The notes beneath the pieces were generated by a model. The model had not been told where the DNA came from and made no database searches. It worked only from the letters and a program-made list of their open reading frames with translations. Shown here one piece after another: positions 34,246 to 42,524 of a DNA stretch of 64,000 bases. The stretch lies in NCBI GenBank assembly GCA_002315765.1, contig DCIE01000076.1:29539-93538 (forward strand), read 5' to 3'. The stretch's first letter is position 1. Each line of letters starts with the position of its first letter. Source of the DNA: Ruminococcaceae bacterium UBA1734. GTDB taxonomy: Bacteria; Bacillota; Clostridia; Oscillospirales; Acutalibacteraceae. Both the position numbers and the translations under genes were made by a program.

Positions 34246-34361
34246 TTTCGCCTTACCTCAAGGTGGGTTTGGTGCCGAATTTTTTGACATTAAAACGGAT
34301 GTTCCTCTGGTCTTAAAGATTTATGAACTTCTAATACTTATATTTAGAGAGGATATTTATA
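34246..34361 (+). other. Leader region of rplS, no clear structure assigned
   Basis: This 116-nt gap contains TTGACA (34284-34289) without a good -10 box at the right spacing, and short GC segments near 34250-34278 with only 3-4-bp self-complementarity. It may hold a terminator for tsf and a leader for L19, but I cannot fold it convincingly by eye. Confidence 0.3.
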
Positions 34362-34706
34362 ATGGACGCTATTAAAGAATTAACAGCAGATATGCTTAAA
34401 ACCGAAGTTCCTACCATTGAAATCGGTAGCACTGTTAAGGTACATGTTAGAATTAAAGAAGGCGAGAAGGAGAGAATTCAGGTTTTCGAAGGAACTGTAA
34501 TTGCTAAGAACAATTCAGGAATTGCCGAAACCTTCACTGTTCGCCGTCTTTCATACGGAGTTGGAGTTGAGAGAGTATTCCCGGTTCATTCTCCTATCGT
34601 AGCAAAGGTTGAAACCGTTAGACGCGGTAAGGTTCGCAGAGCAAAACTTTATTATTTGCGTGATAGAGTTGGTAAGGCCGCAAAGGTTAAAGAACTTATC
34701 GGCTAA
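34362..34706 (+). CDS. rplS: 50S ribosomal protein L19
   Basis: A 114-residue L19, located at the 30S-50S interface. Diagnostic pieces: VRIKEGEKERIQVFEGTVIA, FTVRRLSYGVGVERVFPVHS and the closing RRAKLYYLRDRVGKAAKVKE. The ATG 34362 follows AGAGAGGATATTTATA. Neighbours lepB, rbgA and rnhB match the rplS region of other Firmicutes, but rpsP, rimM and trmD are not upstream here. Confidence 0.98.
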   Translation: MDAIKELTADMLKTEVPTIEIGSTVKVHVRIKEGEKERIQVFEGTVIAKNNSGIAETFTVRRLSYGVGVERVFPVHSPIVAKVETVRRGKVRRAKLYYLRDRVGKAAKVKELIG

Positions 34707-34713
34707 TAATACT

Positions 34714-34737
34714 GGAGAACGGGATTTCTCGTTCTCC
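34714..34737 (+). terminator. Terminator of rplS
   Basis: GGAGAACG (34714-34721) pairs with CGTTCTCC (34730-34737) around an 8-nt loop, followed by ATATTTTC. It lies just after the rplS stop and before the lepB ribosome site. Confidence 0.75.
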
Positions 34738-34762
34738 ATATTTTCATATTGAGGTGAAAGTT

Positions 34763-35467
34763 TTGTTACCTATTTTTTCTGCTTCGGATAATCGTTATTC
34801 ACGAGATTATCATAATTATAATAACAGTTATGTTTATTCTGCAAGAAAAGAACACCATCACCATCATAAATCTTCAAGCAATAAGCAGCTTGATATTAAA
34901 ATGGAGTTTTTTGATTGGTTAGAGGTTATTACAACCGCTTTAGTTACGGTTATCCTGATTTTTTCATTTGTCTTTCGTGTGGCGACTATTGAGGGCGATT
35001 CGATGACAAATACCTTTATAAACGGTGAAAAGGTTGTCATCAGTAATTTGAATTATACTCCGAGACAAGGCGATGTAGTTGTAATTTCCCGAAACTATCT
35101 AAACGAGAGAAATTTAGATACCCACGAAAGTCAGCCGATTATTAAAAGAATAATAGCTACGGCAGGACAAACCGTATCAATTGATTTTGTTCAAGGTATA
35201 GTTTATGTTGACGGTGTTCAACTTGTTGAAAATTATGTAAGAACGCCAACCAATAATAAATTTGATATCGATTTTCCGTTATCGGGTGATGTTGTTACAG
35301 TTCCCGAGAACTGCGTTTTTGTTATGGGGGACAACCGCAACAATTCCTTGGACAGCCGTTCTTCTACGATCGGTAATTTAGGAAACGGAATGATTGACAC
35401 AAGATACATCTTAGGTGATGTAAAACTCAGAATTTTTCCATTTTCCAAGTTTGGTAAAATTAAATAA
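34763..35467 (+). CDS. lepB: Signal peptidase I
   Basis: A 234-residue type I signal peptidase, cleaving signal peptides at the outer face of the membrane. One membrane anchor (about residues 50-72, VITTALVTVILIFSFVFRV) precedes the catalytic serine motif EGDSMTNTF; the catalytic lysine is in PIIKRIIATAG, and GDNRNNSLDSR is box E. The N-terminal cytosolic extension of about 45 residues is unusual, rich in Tyr, Asn and Ser, with a run of five His. The likely start is TTG 34763, 6 nt after GAGGTG; a GTG at 34754 overlaps that ribosome site. Confidence 0.94.
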   Translation: MLPIFSASDNRYSRDYHNYNNSYVYSARKEHHHHHKSSSNKQLDIKMEFFDWLEVITTALVTVILIFSFVFRVATIEGDSMTNTFINGEKVVISNLNYTPRQGDVVVISRNYLNERNLDTHESQPIIKRIIATAGQTVSIDFVQGIVYVDGVQLVENYVRTPTNNKFDIDFPLSGDVVTVPENCVFVMGDNRNNSLDSRSSTIGNLGNGMIDTRYILGDVKLRIFPFSKFGKIK

Positions 35468-35486
35468 TTTACGGAGTTATTAACAA

Positions 35487-36347
35487 ATGTCTAATTCGCA
35501 AAATATTCAGTGGTTTCCGGGACATATGGCAAAAACAAAACGCCAAATTTCCGAAACTGTTAAAATTATTGATGCGGTTGCTGAAATTGTTGATGCCAGA
35601 ATACCCATCAGTAGTCGCAATCCCGACCTGATGGGTATTATTGGTGATAAGCCACATATTATCTTACTTAATAAATGTGATATGGCTGATGCTAAAGCAA
35701 CCGAAAAATGGATTGAATACTTTAAAAACAATAATATAATTGCAATACCTGTGGATTGTAAATCGGGAAAAGGTATAAATGCCTTTAAGGACACAATTAA
35801 ATCCGCACTTTCTAAAAAGTTAATTCAATATAAAGAAAAGGGTATGGAAGGTAAGCCTCTTAGGGTAATGGCAGTGGGAATACCCAATGTGGGCAAGTCT
35901 TCTTTTATAAACAAAATAGCAAAAAACAATCGTGCAAAGGTTGAAAACCGTCCGGGAGTAACACGGGGAAATCAGTGGTTTACGGTTGATAAAGAACTTG
36001 AGCTTCTTGATACACCCGGAGTATTATGGCCTAAATTTGAGGATAATACGGTAGGTGAACATTTGGCTTTCACCGGTGCTGTAGCCGATAGAATACTCGA
36101 TACCGAATTACTTGCAATGCGATTGCTTGAAATTTTAATAGAACATTATCCGCAACTTTTAACCGAAAGATATAAAATTGATGATTTTTGTGAAGAATCT
36201 TATGATAATCTTTGTTTACTTGCAAAAAAACGAGGAATGATGATAAGAGGCGGTGAGCCTGATACCGAAAGGGCGGCCGCAATGCTTTTAGAAGAGTTTA
36301 GAAATTGTAAGCTGGGAAGAATAACCCTGGAGGTGCCAAATGCCTGA
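35487..36347 (+). CDS. rbgA: Ribosome biogenesis GTPase RbgA (YlqF)
   Basis: A 286-residue circularly permuted GTPase needed for late 50S assembly. The permuted order is visible: G4 NKCDMAD (about residue 57) comes before G1 GIPNVGKSSFINKI (about 131) and G3 DTPGVLWPKF. The N-terminal NIQWFPGHMAKTKRQI and VDARIPISSRNP are family signatures. The start ATG 35487 follows ACGGAG by about 10 nt. It overlaps rnhB by 8 bp. Confidence 0.96.
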   Translation: MSNSQNIQWFPGHMAKTKRQISETVKIIDAVAEIVDARIPISSRNPDLMGIIGDKPHIILLNKCDMADAKATEKWIEYFKNNNIIAIPVDCKSGKGINAFKDTIKSALSKKLIQYKEKGMEGKPLRVMAVGIPNVGKSSFINKIAKNNRAKVENRPGVTRGNQWFTVDKELELLDTPGVLWPKFEDNTVGEHLAFTGAVADRILDTELLAMRLLEILIEHYPQLLTERYKIDDFCEESYDNLCLLAKKRGMMIRGGEPDTERAAAMLLEEFRNCKLGRITLEVPNA

Positions 36348-36939
36348 TTTTGCGCTTGAAAACGGTTTGATTGAAAAAGGATATAAAAATATATGCGGTG
36401 TTGATGAAGCGGGTAGAGGCCCACTTGCAGGACCGGTATGCGCCGCTGCGGTAATTTTGCCGATTGATACAGTTATAGATGGATTAAACGATTCTAAAAA
36501 ACTCAGCGAGAAGAAGCGTGAACAACTTTTTGATGTAATTATTGATAAAGCAATCGCCTTTTCCATTTGCTATGGTACTCTTGAGGAAATTGAGAAATTT
36601 AATATTCTTAATGCAACCTTTTTAGCAATGAATCGCTGTATAGAGTCGTTAAAAGTAACACCGGATTACTGTTTGATTGACGGAAATCGGGTTCCGAAAG
36701 ATATTAAATTTCCCTGCGAAACTGTTGTAAAGGGTGATTCTAAATCCTGTTCAATTGCCGCCGCAAGTATTTTGGCAAAGGTTACCCGTGATAGATTAAT
36801 GCTTGAATATGATAAAAAGTATCCCGAATACGGTTTTGCAAAGCACAAAGGATACGGCACAAAATTGCACTATGAAGCTATAAAGGAAAACGGCGTTTGT
36901 GAAATACATCGCCTGTCATTTTTGAAAAATGTATTATGA
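36340..36939 (+). CDS. rnhB: Ribonuclease HII
   Basis: A 199-residue RNase HII, incising at ribonucleotides in DNA and degrading RNA-DNA hybrids. The catalytic opening CGVDEAGRGPLAGPV (about residues 18-32) supplies Asp and Glu; YCLIDGNRVP, VKGDSKSCSIAAASILAKVTRD and YGFAKHKGYGT follow. The ATG lies 8 bp before the end of rbgA, preceded by TGGAGGTGCCAA. The last 11 bp overlap the yraN-like gene. Confidence 0.97.
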   Translation: MPDFALENGLIEKGYKNICGVDEAGRGPLAGPVCAAAVILPIDTVIDGLNDSKKLSEKKREQLFDVIIDKAIAFSICYGTLEEIEKFNILNATFLAMNRCIESLKVTPDYCLIDGNRVPKDIKFPCETVVKGDSKSCSIAAASILAKVTRDRLMLEYDKKYPEYGFAKHKGYGTKLHYEAIKENGVCEIHRLSFLKNVL

Positions 36940-37288
36940 AAAGAAGGTAACGGGTGTCGGTGCTTTCGGAGAAAAATTCACAGCCGATTACCTTAGAAAA
37001 AACGGTTATATTGTTATAAAGAAAAATTTTTCAAATAGATTTGGAGAAATAGACATAATTGCCGAAAATGACGATTATATTGTTTTTGTAGAGGTTAAAA
37101 CCCGTGCAAAAAACTCTCTTGTCAGCGGTTCGGAATCGGTCGATGCGGCTAAAATCAACCGAGTAAGAAATCTTGCTAATGATTTTTTATCAAAATTCAA
37201 TACCGAAAAGCCTCCGAGATTTGACTTTTCCGAGGTTACTTATGAGGGAGACATGTTTAGTATTGATTATATCGAATCGGCTTTTTAG
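36929..37288 (+). CDS. YraN-family (UPF0102) nuclease-fold protein
   Basis: A 119-residue protein of UPF0102, an endonuclease-like fold of uncertain function. Motifs FGEKFTADYLRKNGYIVIKKN, FGEIDIIAENDDYIVFVEVKTR (restriction-nuclease-like E-I-D...E-V-K) and AAKINRVRNLANDFL are clear. Its start overlaps rnhB by 11 bp, giving translational coupling; no strong ribosome site is seen. The neighbour order rnhB-yraN is common in Firmicutes. Confidence 0.92.
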   Translation: MYYEKKVTGVGAFGEKFTADYLRKNGYIVIKKNFSNRFGEIDIIAENDDYIVFVEVKTRAKNSLVSGSESVDAAKINRVRNLANDFLSKFNTEKPPRFDFSEVTYEGDMFSIDYIESAF

Positions 37289-37295
37289 GTGAATT

Positions 37296-38147
37296 ATGAA
37301 TTTCTTTGATTTGCATTGCGACACTGTTTCAAGAATTTTTGATGAAGATTTATTATTTTCAAGTAAGGAGTTGTCTGTAAACAGCAGTGGGTCAAGGTAT
37401 TTCGGTAGTTGGTATCAGTGTTTTGCTTTGTTTATTGATGAAAATGAAAAACAACCTTTTTTGCGCTATTGTAATTTGTTAAAAACATATTATGAAAAAG
37501 TAATAACTTTTTGTCCGCAAAATGTAACACCCTTATTAACCGTTGAGGGTGGTACATTGCTGGAAAACGACATCGGTCGGTTAGAACTTCTTAAAAAGCA
37601 AGGCGTATTTTCCATTACGCTGACTTGGAACGGCGAAAACCAAATTGCGGGAGGTTGCAAAACAAATGTTGATTTAAAGCCTTTCGGCATAGAAGTTATT
37701 AAAGAAATGAATAATATTAAAATTTGTTGCGATTTATCCCATTTAAACCAAAAGAGTTTCTATTCGGCGGTTGACATATCGGATTATCCTATTGCTACTC
37801 ATTCCTGTGTCGGTGAAGTTTTTAATCACCCGAGAAATCTTAAGTTGCAACAAATGAATGCCATAAAGGAAAAGAACGGAATAATCGGTATTTGTTTATA
37901 TCCTGAATTTTTAGGAGGAAATACCTTTGAACAATACTATAAGCATATTTCCTTTTGCTTAGATAACGGTCTTGAGAATAATATTTCGGTTGGCAGTGAT
38001 TTTGACGGTTGCAAAACCGAAATCACGATTGCCCAAATACCGAAATTATATGGTTATTTACATAAAAAAGGCATCAAAGAAGATATTTTAAACAAAATAT
38101 TCTTTGATAATGCCTTTAATTACTTTAAATTCTTTGACAAACAATAA
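37296..38147 (+). CDS. M19-family (membrane dipeptidase-like) peptidase
   Basis: A 283-residue cytosolic member of the M19 renal-dipeptidase family. Metal motifs are FFDLHCDTVSRI, a bridging Glu in LLTVEGGTLL, two histidines in CDLSHLNQKSF and ATHSC, and VGSDFDGCK. It is shorter than typical members (about 310-400) but has all ligand motifs. Probably hydrolyses dipeptides, possibly with D-residues. It follows the yraN gene by 7 nt; the thrC -35 box lies inside its last codons. Confidence 0.88.
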   Translation: MNFFDLHCDTVSRIFDEDLLFSSKELSVNSSGSRYFGSWYQCFALFIDENEKQPFLRYCNLLKTYYEKVITFCPQNVTPLLTVEGGTLLENDIGRLELLKKQGVFSITLTWNGENQIAGGCKTNVDLKPFGIEVIKEMNNIKICCDLSHLNQKSFYSAVDISDYPIATHSCVGEVFNHPRNLKLQQMNAIKEKNGIIGICLYPEFLGGNTFEQYYKHISFCLDNGLENNISVGSDFDGCKTEITIAQIPKLYGYLHKKGIKEDILNKIFFDNAFNYFKFFDKQ

Positions 38148-38162
38148 TTATTGTTTTATAAT
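38134..38162 (+). promoter_or_regulatory. Consensus promoter of thrC with palindromic spacer
   Basis: TTGACA (38134-38139), a 17-nt spacer and TATAAT (38157-38162). The spacer contains a perfect 16-bp palindrome, AACAATAATTATTGTT (38140-38155), a possible operator. Transcription would start near 38169, about 23 nt before the ATG. Confidence 0.7.
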
Positions 38163-38191
38163 AATATAAAAGATTTTTTGGAGGAAGTTTA

Positions 38192-39679
38192 ATGAAATAC
38201 TTTAGTACAAGAGATGTTAAGAATACTGTTTCGGCATCTTATGCAATAGCTCACGGAATTTCAAAGGAAGGCGGACTATTCGTTCCCGATACAATCCCCA
38301 CTTTGAGTGAAAGCGATATTAATAATTTAAAAGAACTTGATTACATCGGTCGTGCCAAGTATGTTCTTAAACTTTTCTTAAACGATTTTTCCGACGAGGA
38401 AATTGAAAACTGCGTGAAGGGTGCTTACGAAAACAGTTTTGATGACAACAATCCTGCACCCATTTCAAGACTCGGAGATAATGTTAATATTCTTGAGTTG
38501 TGGCACGGACCTACCTGCGCTTTTAAAGATTTAGCACTTCAGATTTTGCCTTATCTTCTTACTACTTCTCTCAAGAAGACATCCGGTGATAATAAGTCTG
38601 TAATCCTTGTTGCAACTTCGGGAGATACAGGCAAAGCGGCTCTTGAGGGATTTAAGGATGTTGAAGGAACTGAAATAATAGTCTTTTATCCTGAGTCGGG
38701 TGTCAGCGATATGCAAAAGCTTCAAATGGCATCACAGCAAGGCGAAAATGTACATGTTTGTGCTATTGTCGGAAATTTTGATGATGCACAGTCAGGTGTA
38801 AAACAAATTTTTACAGACAATCAGTTTAAGAGTCTTCTTGCTGATAATAAAATGGAATTTTCCTCGGCAAATTCTATAAATTGGGGTAGACTTTGTCCCC
38901 AAATAGTTTATTATATTTCAGCATACATTGATTTGCTAAATGATAAAAGTGATATTTCCGGCGGATTTAATGTTTGTGTTCCCACCGGTAATTTCGGTAA
39001 TATTTTAGCGGCATACTATGCTAAAGAAATGGGAATACCTATTAATAAACTTATTTGTGCTTCAAATAAGAATAATGTGTTAACCGATTTTATTAATACC
39101 GGAAAATATGACAAAAACCGTGAATTTTTCCTTACTACATCACCGTCAATGGATATCTTGATTTCAAGCAATCTTGAACGACTTTTATTTATAATGTCAG
39201 GCTATAATGATGAGTATATTTCAACGATACAAGGTCAACTTTCTTCTACGGGAGAATATGTGATTTCTGATGATATTAAGAATAAAATTCAAGATGAATT
39301 TTACGGCGGTTGTTGTGATGACCGAGAAACAAAAGAAACAATTAAAAACATTTTTGAAAAATTCGGTTATTTAATTGATACCCATACTGCAGTTGCAGTT
39401 AATGTATATGATAAATATTTAAAAGAAACGGGAGATAACCGTCCTGTTGTTATCACTTCAACAGCTTCTCCGTACAAATTTGCCGATAGTGTTTGCAATG
39501 CGGTTGGTGTTGAGGTTTCAAACGATAAATTCAAAATGGTTGAGGATTTATCCCGGTTTACCTCAACTGATATTCCGAAGCCTATTGCTGAACTTAAGAA
39601 CGCAAAGGTTCGTTTTACCGATGTTTACTCCAAAGAAGAAATGTACAGTGCAGTTAAGAAATGTCTTAATATTATGTAA
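38192..39679 (+). CDS. thrC: Threonine synthase
   Basis: A 495-residue PLP enzyme converting O-phosphohomoserine to threonine. The length (about 490) fits the long class found in bacteria such as E. coli and in yeast. Seen: SYAIAHGISKEGGLFVPD at the N-terminus, the PLP lysine in GPTCAFKDLALQI (about residue 111), VATSGDTGKAALEGF and the phosphate loop VPTGNFGNILAAYYAKEMG. GGAGGAAG precedes the ATG by about 6 nt. Monocistronic between its own promoter and a strong terminator. Confidence 0.97.
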   Translation: MKYFSTRDVKNTVSASYAIAHGISKEGGLFVPDTIPTLSESDINNLKELDYIGRAKYVLKLFLNDFSDEEIENCVKGAYENSFDDNNPAPISRLGDNVNILELWHGPTCAFKDLALQILPYLLTTSLKKTSGDNKSVILVATSGDTGKAALEGFKDVEGTEIIVFYPESGVSDMQKLQMASQQGENVHVCAIVGNFDDAQSGVKQIFTDNQFKSLLADNKMEFSSANSINWGRLCPQIVYYISAYIDLLNDKSDISGGFNVCVPTGNFGNILAAYYAKEMGIPINKLICASNKNNVLTDFINTGKYDKNREFFLTTSPSMDILISSNLERLLFIMSGYNDEYISTIQGQLSSTGEYVISDDIKNKIQDEFYGGCCDDRETKETIKNIFEKFGYLIDTHTAVAVNVYDKYLKETGDNRPVVITSTASPYKFADSVCNAVGVEVSNDKFKMVEDLSRFTSTDIPKPIAELKNAKVRFTDVYSKEEMYSAVKKCLNIM

Positions 39680-39691
39680 TTTAAAGATTTT

Positions 39692-39715
39692 GTATCCGGC
39701 TTTATAGCCGGATAC
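39692..39715 (+). terminator. Terminator between thrC and the DUF1540 gene
   Basis: GTATCCGGC (39692-39700) and GCCGGATAC (39707-39715) form a 9-bp stem with a TTTATA loop, then TTTTC. It lies between convergent genes; on the minus strand the downstream side is AAAATC, so it mainly serves thrC. Confidence 0.85.
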
Positions 39716-39727
39716 TTTTCGATAAAC

Positions 39728-39892
39728 TTAATTTTTTGACTTGAAAGTATCGCAGCAGGTTTCACTGCAACTACAAGCTGTGGAATTACCAACTTGGATT
39801 TTTCCTGCTTGGCAGGTGTTTTCTTCGCTGTGATGGATACAATTTTTAACACTGCATCTGATACAATTTTTACTTTGTCTGCAATCTGACAT
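39728..39892 (-). CDS. DUF1540-type cysteine-rich small protein
   Basis: A 54-residue protein with nine cysteines, starting MSDCRQSKNCIRCSVKNCI, with a central C-x4-C-I-H-H-x5-C-x-A-G-K-I pattern. This matches DUF1540, a small likely metal-binding domain (C.V..C.....C.A..I) common in spore-forming Clostridia; function unknown. AGAAAGGAAG precedes the ATG by about 5 nt on the minus strand. A CSCSETCC cluster follows the domain. It is convergent with thrC and divergent from the phosphoesterase gene. Confidence 0.82.
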   Translation of the reverse strand: MSDCRQSKNCIRCSVKNCIHHSEENTCQAGKIQVGNSTACSCSETCCDTFKSKN

Positions 39893-39976
39893 AAAAATAC
39901 TTCCTTTCTGACCTATATCGGTCTATAATATCATTACTCAAAATTATAAAAATATACAACTAAGTTGGTGATAATA

Positions 39977-40660
39977 ATGCGACTTTTTGCCATCTCGGAT
40001 TTACATTTACCTTTTGGCGCTGATAAGCCAATGAACATTTTTAACGGTTGGGACAACTATACGGAAAGATTAAAAGAAAATTGGCAAAAAATCGTAACCG
40101 ATGATGATGTTGTTGTAATTCCGGGAGATTTTTCCTGGACAATAAATATTGAAGATGCAATTCCCGATTTTAAGTTTTTGCATAATCTTAAGGGGAAAAA
40201 AATCCTATTAAAAGGCAATCATGATTTTTGGTGGTCTACCGCTACAAAGATAAACAATTTTTTAAAAGAAAATAATTTTGACGATATTTATATTCTTCAC
40301 AACAACTCGTATAATTGCGGTGATTTCACCGTTTGCGGTACAAGAGGTTGGGTTTATGACGGTGCGGGAGATTTTGACGAAAAGGTTATCGCCCGTGAAT
40401 GCGGAAGGCTTGAGACATCAATTAAATCCGGTTTGGAAAATGAAAATGACATTAAAGTTTTTTTGCATTATCCTTTTGCTTACGGTGATTTTGTTTGCAA
40501 AGAAATACTTGAGGTGTTACGAAGATACGGTATTAAAGAGGTTTATTTCGGGCATATTCACGGAAAAGGTAAGACGAAAATTGTAAACGCATACGAAGAA
40601 ATAAAACTAATAAATGTTTCTTGTGATTTGATTGATTTTGTACCGAAGTTGATATTGTAA
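39977..40660 (+). CDS. Calcineurin-like metallophosphoesterase
   Basis: A 227-residue metallophosphoesterase with all five motif blocks: ISDLHLPFG, VVIPGDFSW, LLKGNHDFWW, FLHYPFA and FGHIHGKG. No signal peptide or membrane segment, so it is cytosolic; substrate unknown. Start at ATG 39977, shortly after GGTGAT; an upstream in-frame TTG at 39965 overlaps the ribosome site. The next gene has its own strong promoter, so this may be a single-gene transcript. Confidence 0.92.
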   Translation: MRLFAISDLHLPFGADKPMNIFNGWDNYTERLKENWQKIVTDDDVVVIPGDFSWTINIEDAIPDFKFLHNLKGKKILLKGNHDFWWSTATKINNFLKENNFDDIYILHNNSYNCGDFTVCGTRGWVYDGAGDFDEKVIARECGRLETSIKSGLENENDIKVFLHYPFAYGDFVCKEILEVLRRYGIKEVYFGHIHGKGKTKIVNAYEEIKLINVSCDLIDFVPKLIL

Positions 40661-40679
40661 ATAGGTCAAATTTTAAAAT

Positions 40680-40708
40680 TTGACAAAATATAAAAAATTT
40701 GGTATAAT
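40680..40708 (+). promoter_or_regulatory. Consensus promoter of the yicC-remA-gmk-rpoZ-priA operon
   Basis: TTGACA (40680-40685), a 17-nt spacer and TATAAT (40703-40708), all perfect. The closely spaced genes up to 56680 show no other equally clear promoter, so this may drive a very long housekeeping transcript. Confidence 0.85.
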
Positions 40709-40730
40709 AACTTAATATCCTTTTTGGGAG

Positions 40731-41618
40731 TTGATTGATACGGTTTCAAGTATGACAGGATTTGGACGGGCAAAGAAAAGTTTTGACGGATTTGATGTTA
40801 CGGTTGAGATTAAATCGGTAAATCACCGTTATTTTGAATTTTCCTCCCGTGTTCCGAGAGCCTATATGTTTTTGGACGAAAAATTAAAAAGTTGTTTACA
40901 GGAAAAGATTTCCCGCGGTAAGGTTGAAGTCGGAGTTGTTGTAGAAGATACTTCGGGAAAATCTATTGTTCTCGATGTTAATAAAGACTATGCGGATGCC
41001 TATTTAACCGCACTTAGAGAACTTGGCAAGGTCTATGATTTAGAGGATGATGTTAAATTGTCATCCCTTGTTTCTAATTCGGAAATTTTTGTTCCGAGAA
41101 AAACCGAAATCGAAGACGAAGTAATTAGTTTGGCGGTAATCGAAACTGCCAAAGAGGCACTTGATGTTTTTGTAAGTATGCGTGGTGCCGAAGGAAAGCG
41201 CTTGGTCGACGATGTTGTTTCAAGGACAAAGACTATTTTGTCAAAGGTTGAGTTCGTTGAAAGCCGTTCTCCCGAAACGGTCAAAGAATATCGTCAAAAG
41301 CTTGAAAATAAAATGAAAGAACTTTTAGGCGATGTTCATATTGATGAACAGCGTTTGCTTACCGAGACGGCTGTTTTTGCCGATAAAATTGCCGTTGATG
41401 AGGAAACTGTACGACTCAGAAGTCATATTTGTGAACTTAATAATTTGTTTGAAGTCGGCGGTCCCATAGGCAGAAAGCTTGACTTTATCGTTCAGGAAAT
41501 GAATAGAGAAACTAACACAATCGGCTCTAAATGTTCTGATATTGATATTACAAAAACAGTGGTTGATATTAAAGCCGAAATAGAAAAAATAAGAGAACAA
41601 ATTCAGAACATTGAATAG
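40731..41618 (+). CDS. YicC-family endoribonuclease
   Basis: A protein of about 295 residues of the YicC/YloC family, some members of which are endoribonucleases. Family marks: SMTGFGRAKKSFDGFDVTVE, IKSVNHRYFEFSSRVPRAY, and the C-terminal GRKLDFIVQEMNRETNTIGSK. The 5' end is uncertain. TTG 40731 directly abuts GGGAG (40726-40730), too close for normal initiation; the next ATG (40752) is 21 nt away and would trim the conserved start. A near-cognate codon (ATT 40734 or ACG 40740) is possible. Confidence 0.9.
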   Translation: MIDTVSSMTGFGRAKKSFDGFDVTVEIKSVNHRYFEFSSRVPRAYMFLDEKLKSCLQEKISRGKVEVGVVVEDTSGKSIVLDVNKDYADAYLTALRELGKVYDLEDDVKLSSLVSNSEIFVPRKTEIEDEVISLAVIETAKEALDVFVSMRGAEGKRLVDDVVSRTKTILSKVEFVESRSPETVKEYRQKLENKMKELLGDVHIDEQRLLTETAVFADKIAVDEETVRLRSHICELNNLFEVGGPIGRKLDFIVQEMNRETNTIGSKCSDIDITKTVVDIKAEIEKIREQIQNIE

Positions 41619-41633
41619 AAACGGTGATATTTT

Positions 41634-41903
41634 ATGAAACTTGTTAATATCGGATTCGGAAATATGGTATCCGCATCACGAATGGTTGCCATTGTAAGCC
41701 CTGAGTCTGCACCTATTAAAAGAACCATTCAAGAGGCAAAGGAAAAAGGAACTTTAATTGATGCAACCCACGGTCGCCGAACACGCGCGGTAATTATTAC
41801 AGATAGCGACCATATTATTTTAACCTATCTTCAATCGGAAACTCTTGCAAATAGAATTCTCGATGACGGTGCGGTTGATGATGGGGAGGACGAAGATGAA
41901 TAA
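41634..41903 (+). CDS. RemA/DUF370-family DNA-binding regulator
   Basis: An 89-residue protein of the RemA (extracellular matrix regulator, DUF370) family: LVNIGFGNMVSASRMVAIVSPE, then SAPIKRTIQEAKEKGTLIDA and THGRRTRAVIITDSDHIILT. In Bacillus RemA activates biofilm matrix and osmoprotection genes. The conserved order yicC-remA-gmk-rpoZ is seen in Bacillus and relatives. A short acidic tail (DDGEDEDE) ends the protein. It overlaps gmk by 8 bp. Confidence 0.94.
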   Translation: MKLVNIGFGNMVSASRMVAIVSPESAPIKRTIQEAKEKGTLIDATHGRRTRAVIITDSDHIILTYLQSETLANRILDDGAVDDGEDEDE

Positions 41904-42501
41904 GGGTAATTTATTTATTATTTCGGGTCCTTCCGGGTCGGGAAAAGATACGGTATTGCAAAAGGTTTTTTCCCTTTGTCCTAATATTAAGTTTTCAATA
42001 TCGGTTATTACAAGGGATATGCGCCCCGGTGAAACCCCTGACGGAAAATACCGGTTTATAAGCCGAGAAAAATTTGAAGAAATGATTGCGAACGGTGAAC
42101 TTCTTGAGCATAATGTTTTTGTCGGCAATTATTACGGTACTCCAAAGAAATATGTTGAGGAACAGCTGGAAAGCGGTTTTGACTGTATTGTGGAAGTAGA
42201 TGTAAACGGTGCTGCACAAATCAAAGAAAAAATGCCCGATGCGGTTAGTATTTTTATTTGTCCGCCGTCTTTTGAAGTTCTTAAATCCCGTCTTTCAAAC
42301 CGTGGTACCGACTCTGCCGAGGCTGTAAACAAACGGCTTGAGGCTTCAATCGGAGAAATTAAAAGAGCAAAAGAATTTGATTATGTTGTTGTTAACGACA
42401 ATTTAGAAGATGCGGTTGACGGTTTTATTTCTGTAATAAAATCACAACATTTAAAAACCAAAAATAATACTTCAGCGATTGATAGTATTGTTAATAAATA
42501 A
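41896..42501 (+). CDS. gmk: Guanylate kinase
   Basis: A 201-residue GMP kinase. Walker A is IISGPSGSGKDTVLQK (about residues 8-23); VITRDMRPGETPDGKYRF and HNVFVGNYYGTPK bind GMP, and CIVEVDVNGAAQIKEK follows. The ATG 41896 sits in the end of remA, preceded by GGGGAGGACGA. A short Lys/Asn-rich C-terminus is not conserved. Confidence 0.97.
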   Translation: MNKGNLFIISGPSGSGKDTVLQKVFSLCPNIKFSISVITRDMRPGETPDGKYRFISREKFEEMIANGELLEHNVFVGNYYGTPKKYVEEQLESGFDCIVEVDVNGAAQIKEKMPDAVSIFICPPSFEVLKSRLSNRGTDSAEAVNKRLEASIGEIKRAKEFDYVVVNDNLEDAVDGFISVIKSQHLKTKNNTSAIDSIVNK

Positions 42502-42524
42502 TTTTTAAGGAAACGGTGAATTAT

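Noticed and set aside
34284..34320. Promoter for rplS at the TTGACA
   Set aside because: No acceptable -10 hexamer occurs 15-19 nt downstream.
34851..34870. His run in signal peptidase as a cloning tag
   Set aside because: It is embedded in native sequence with genomic codon use and flanking context; no vector features are present.
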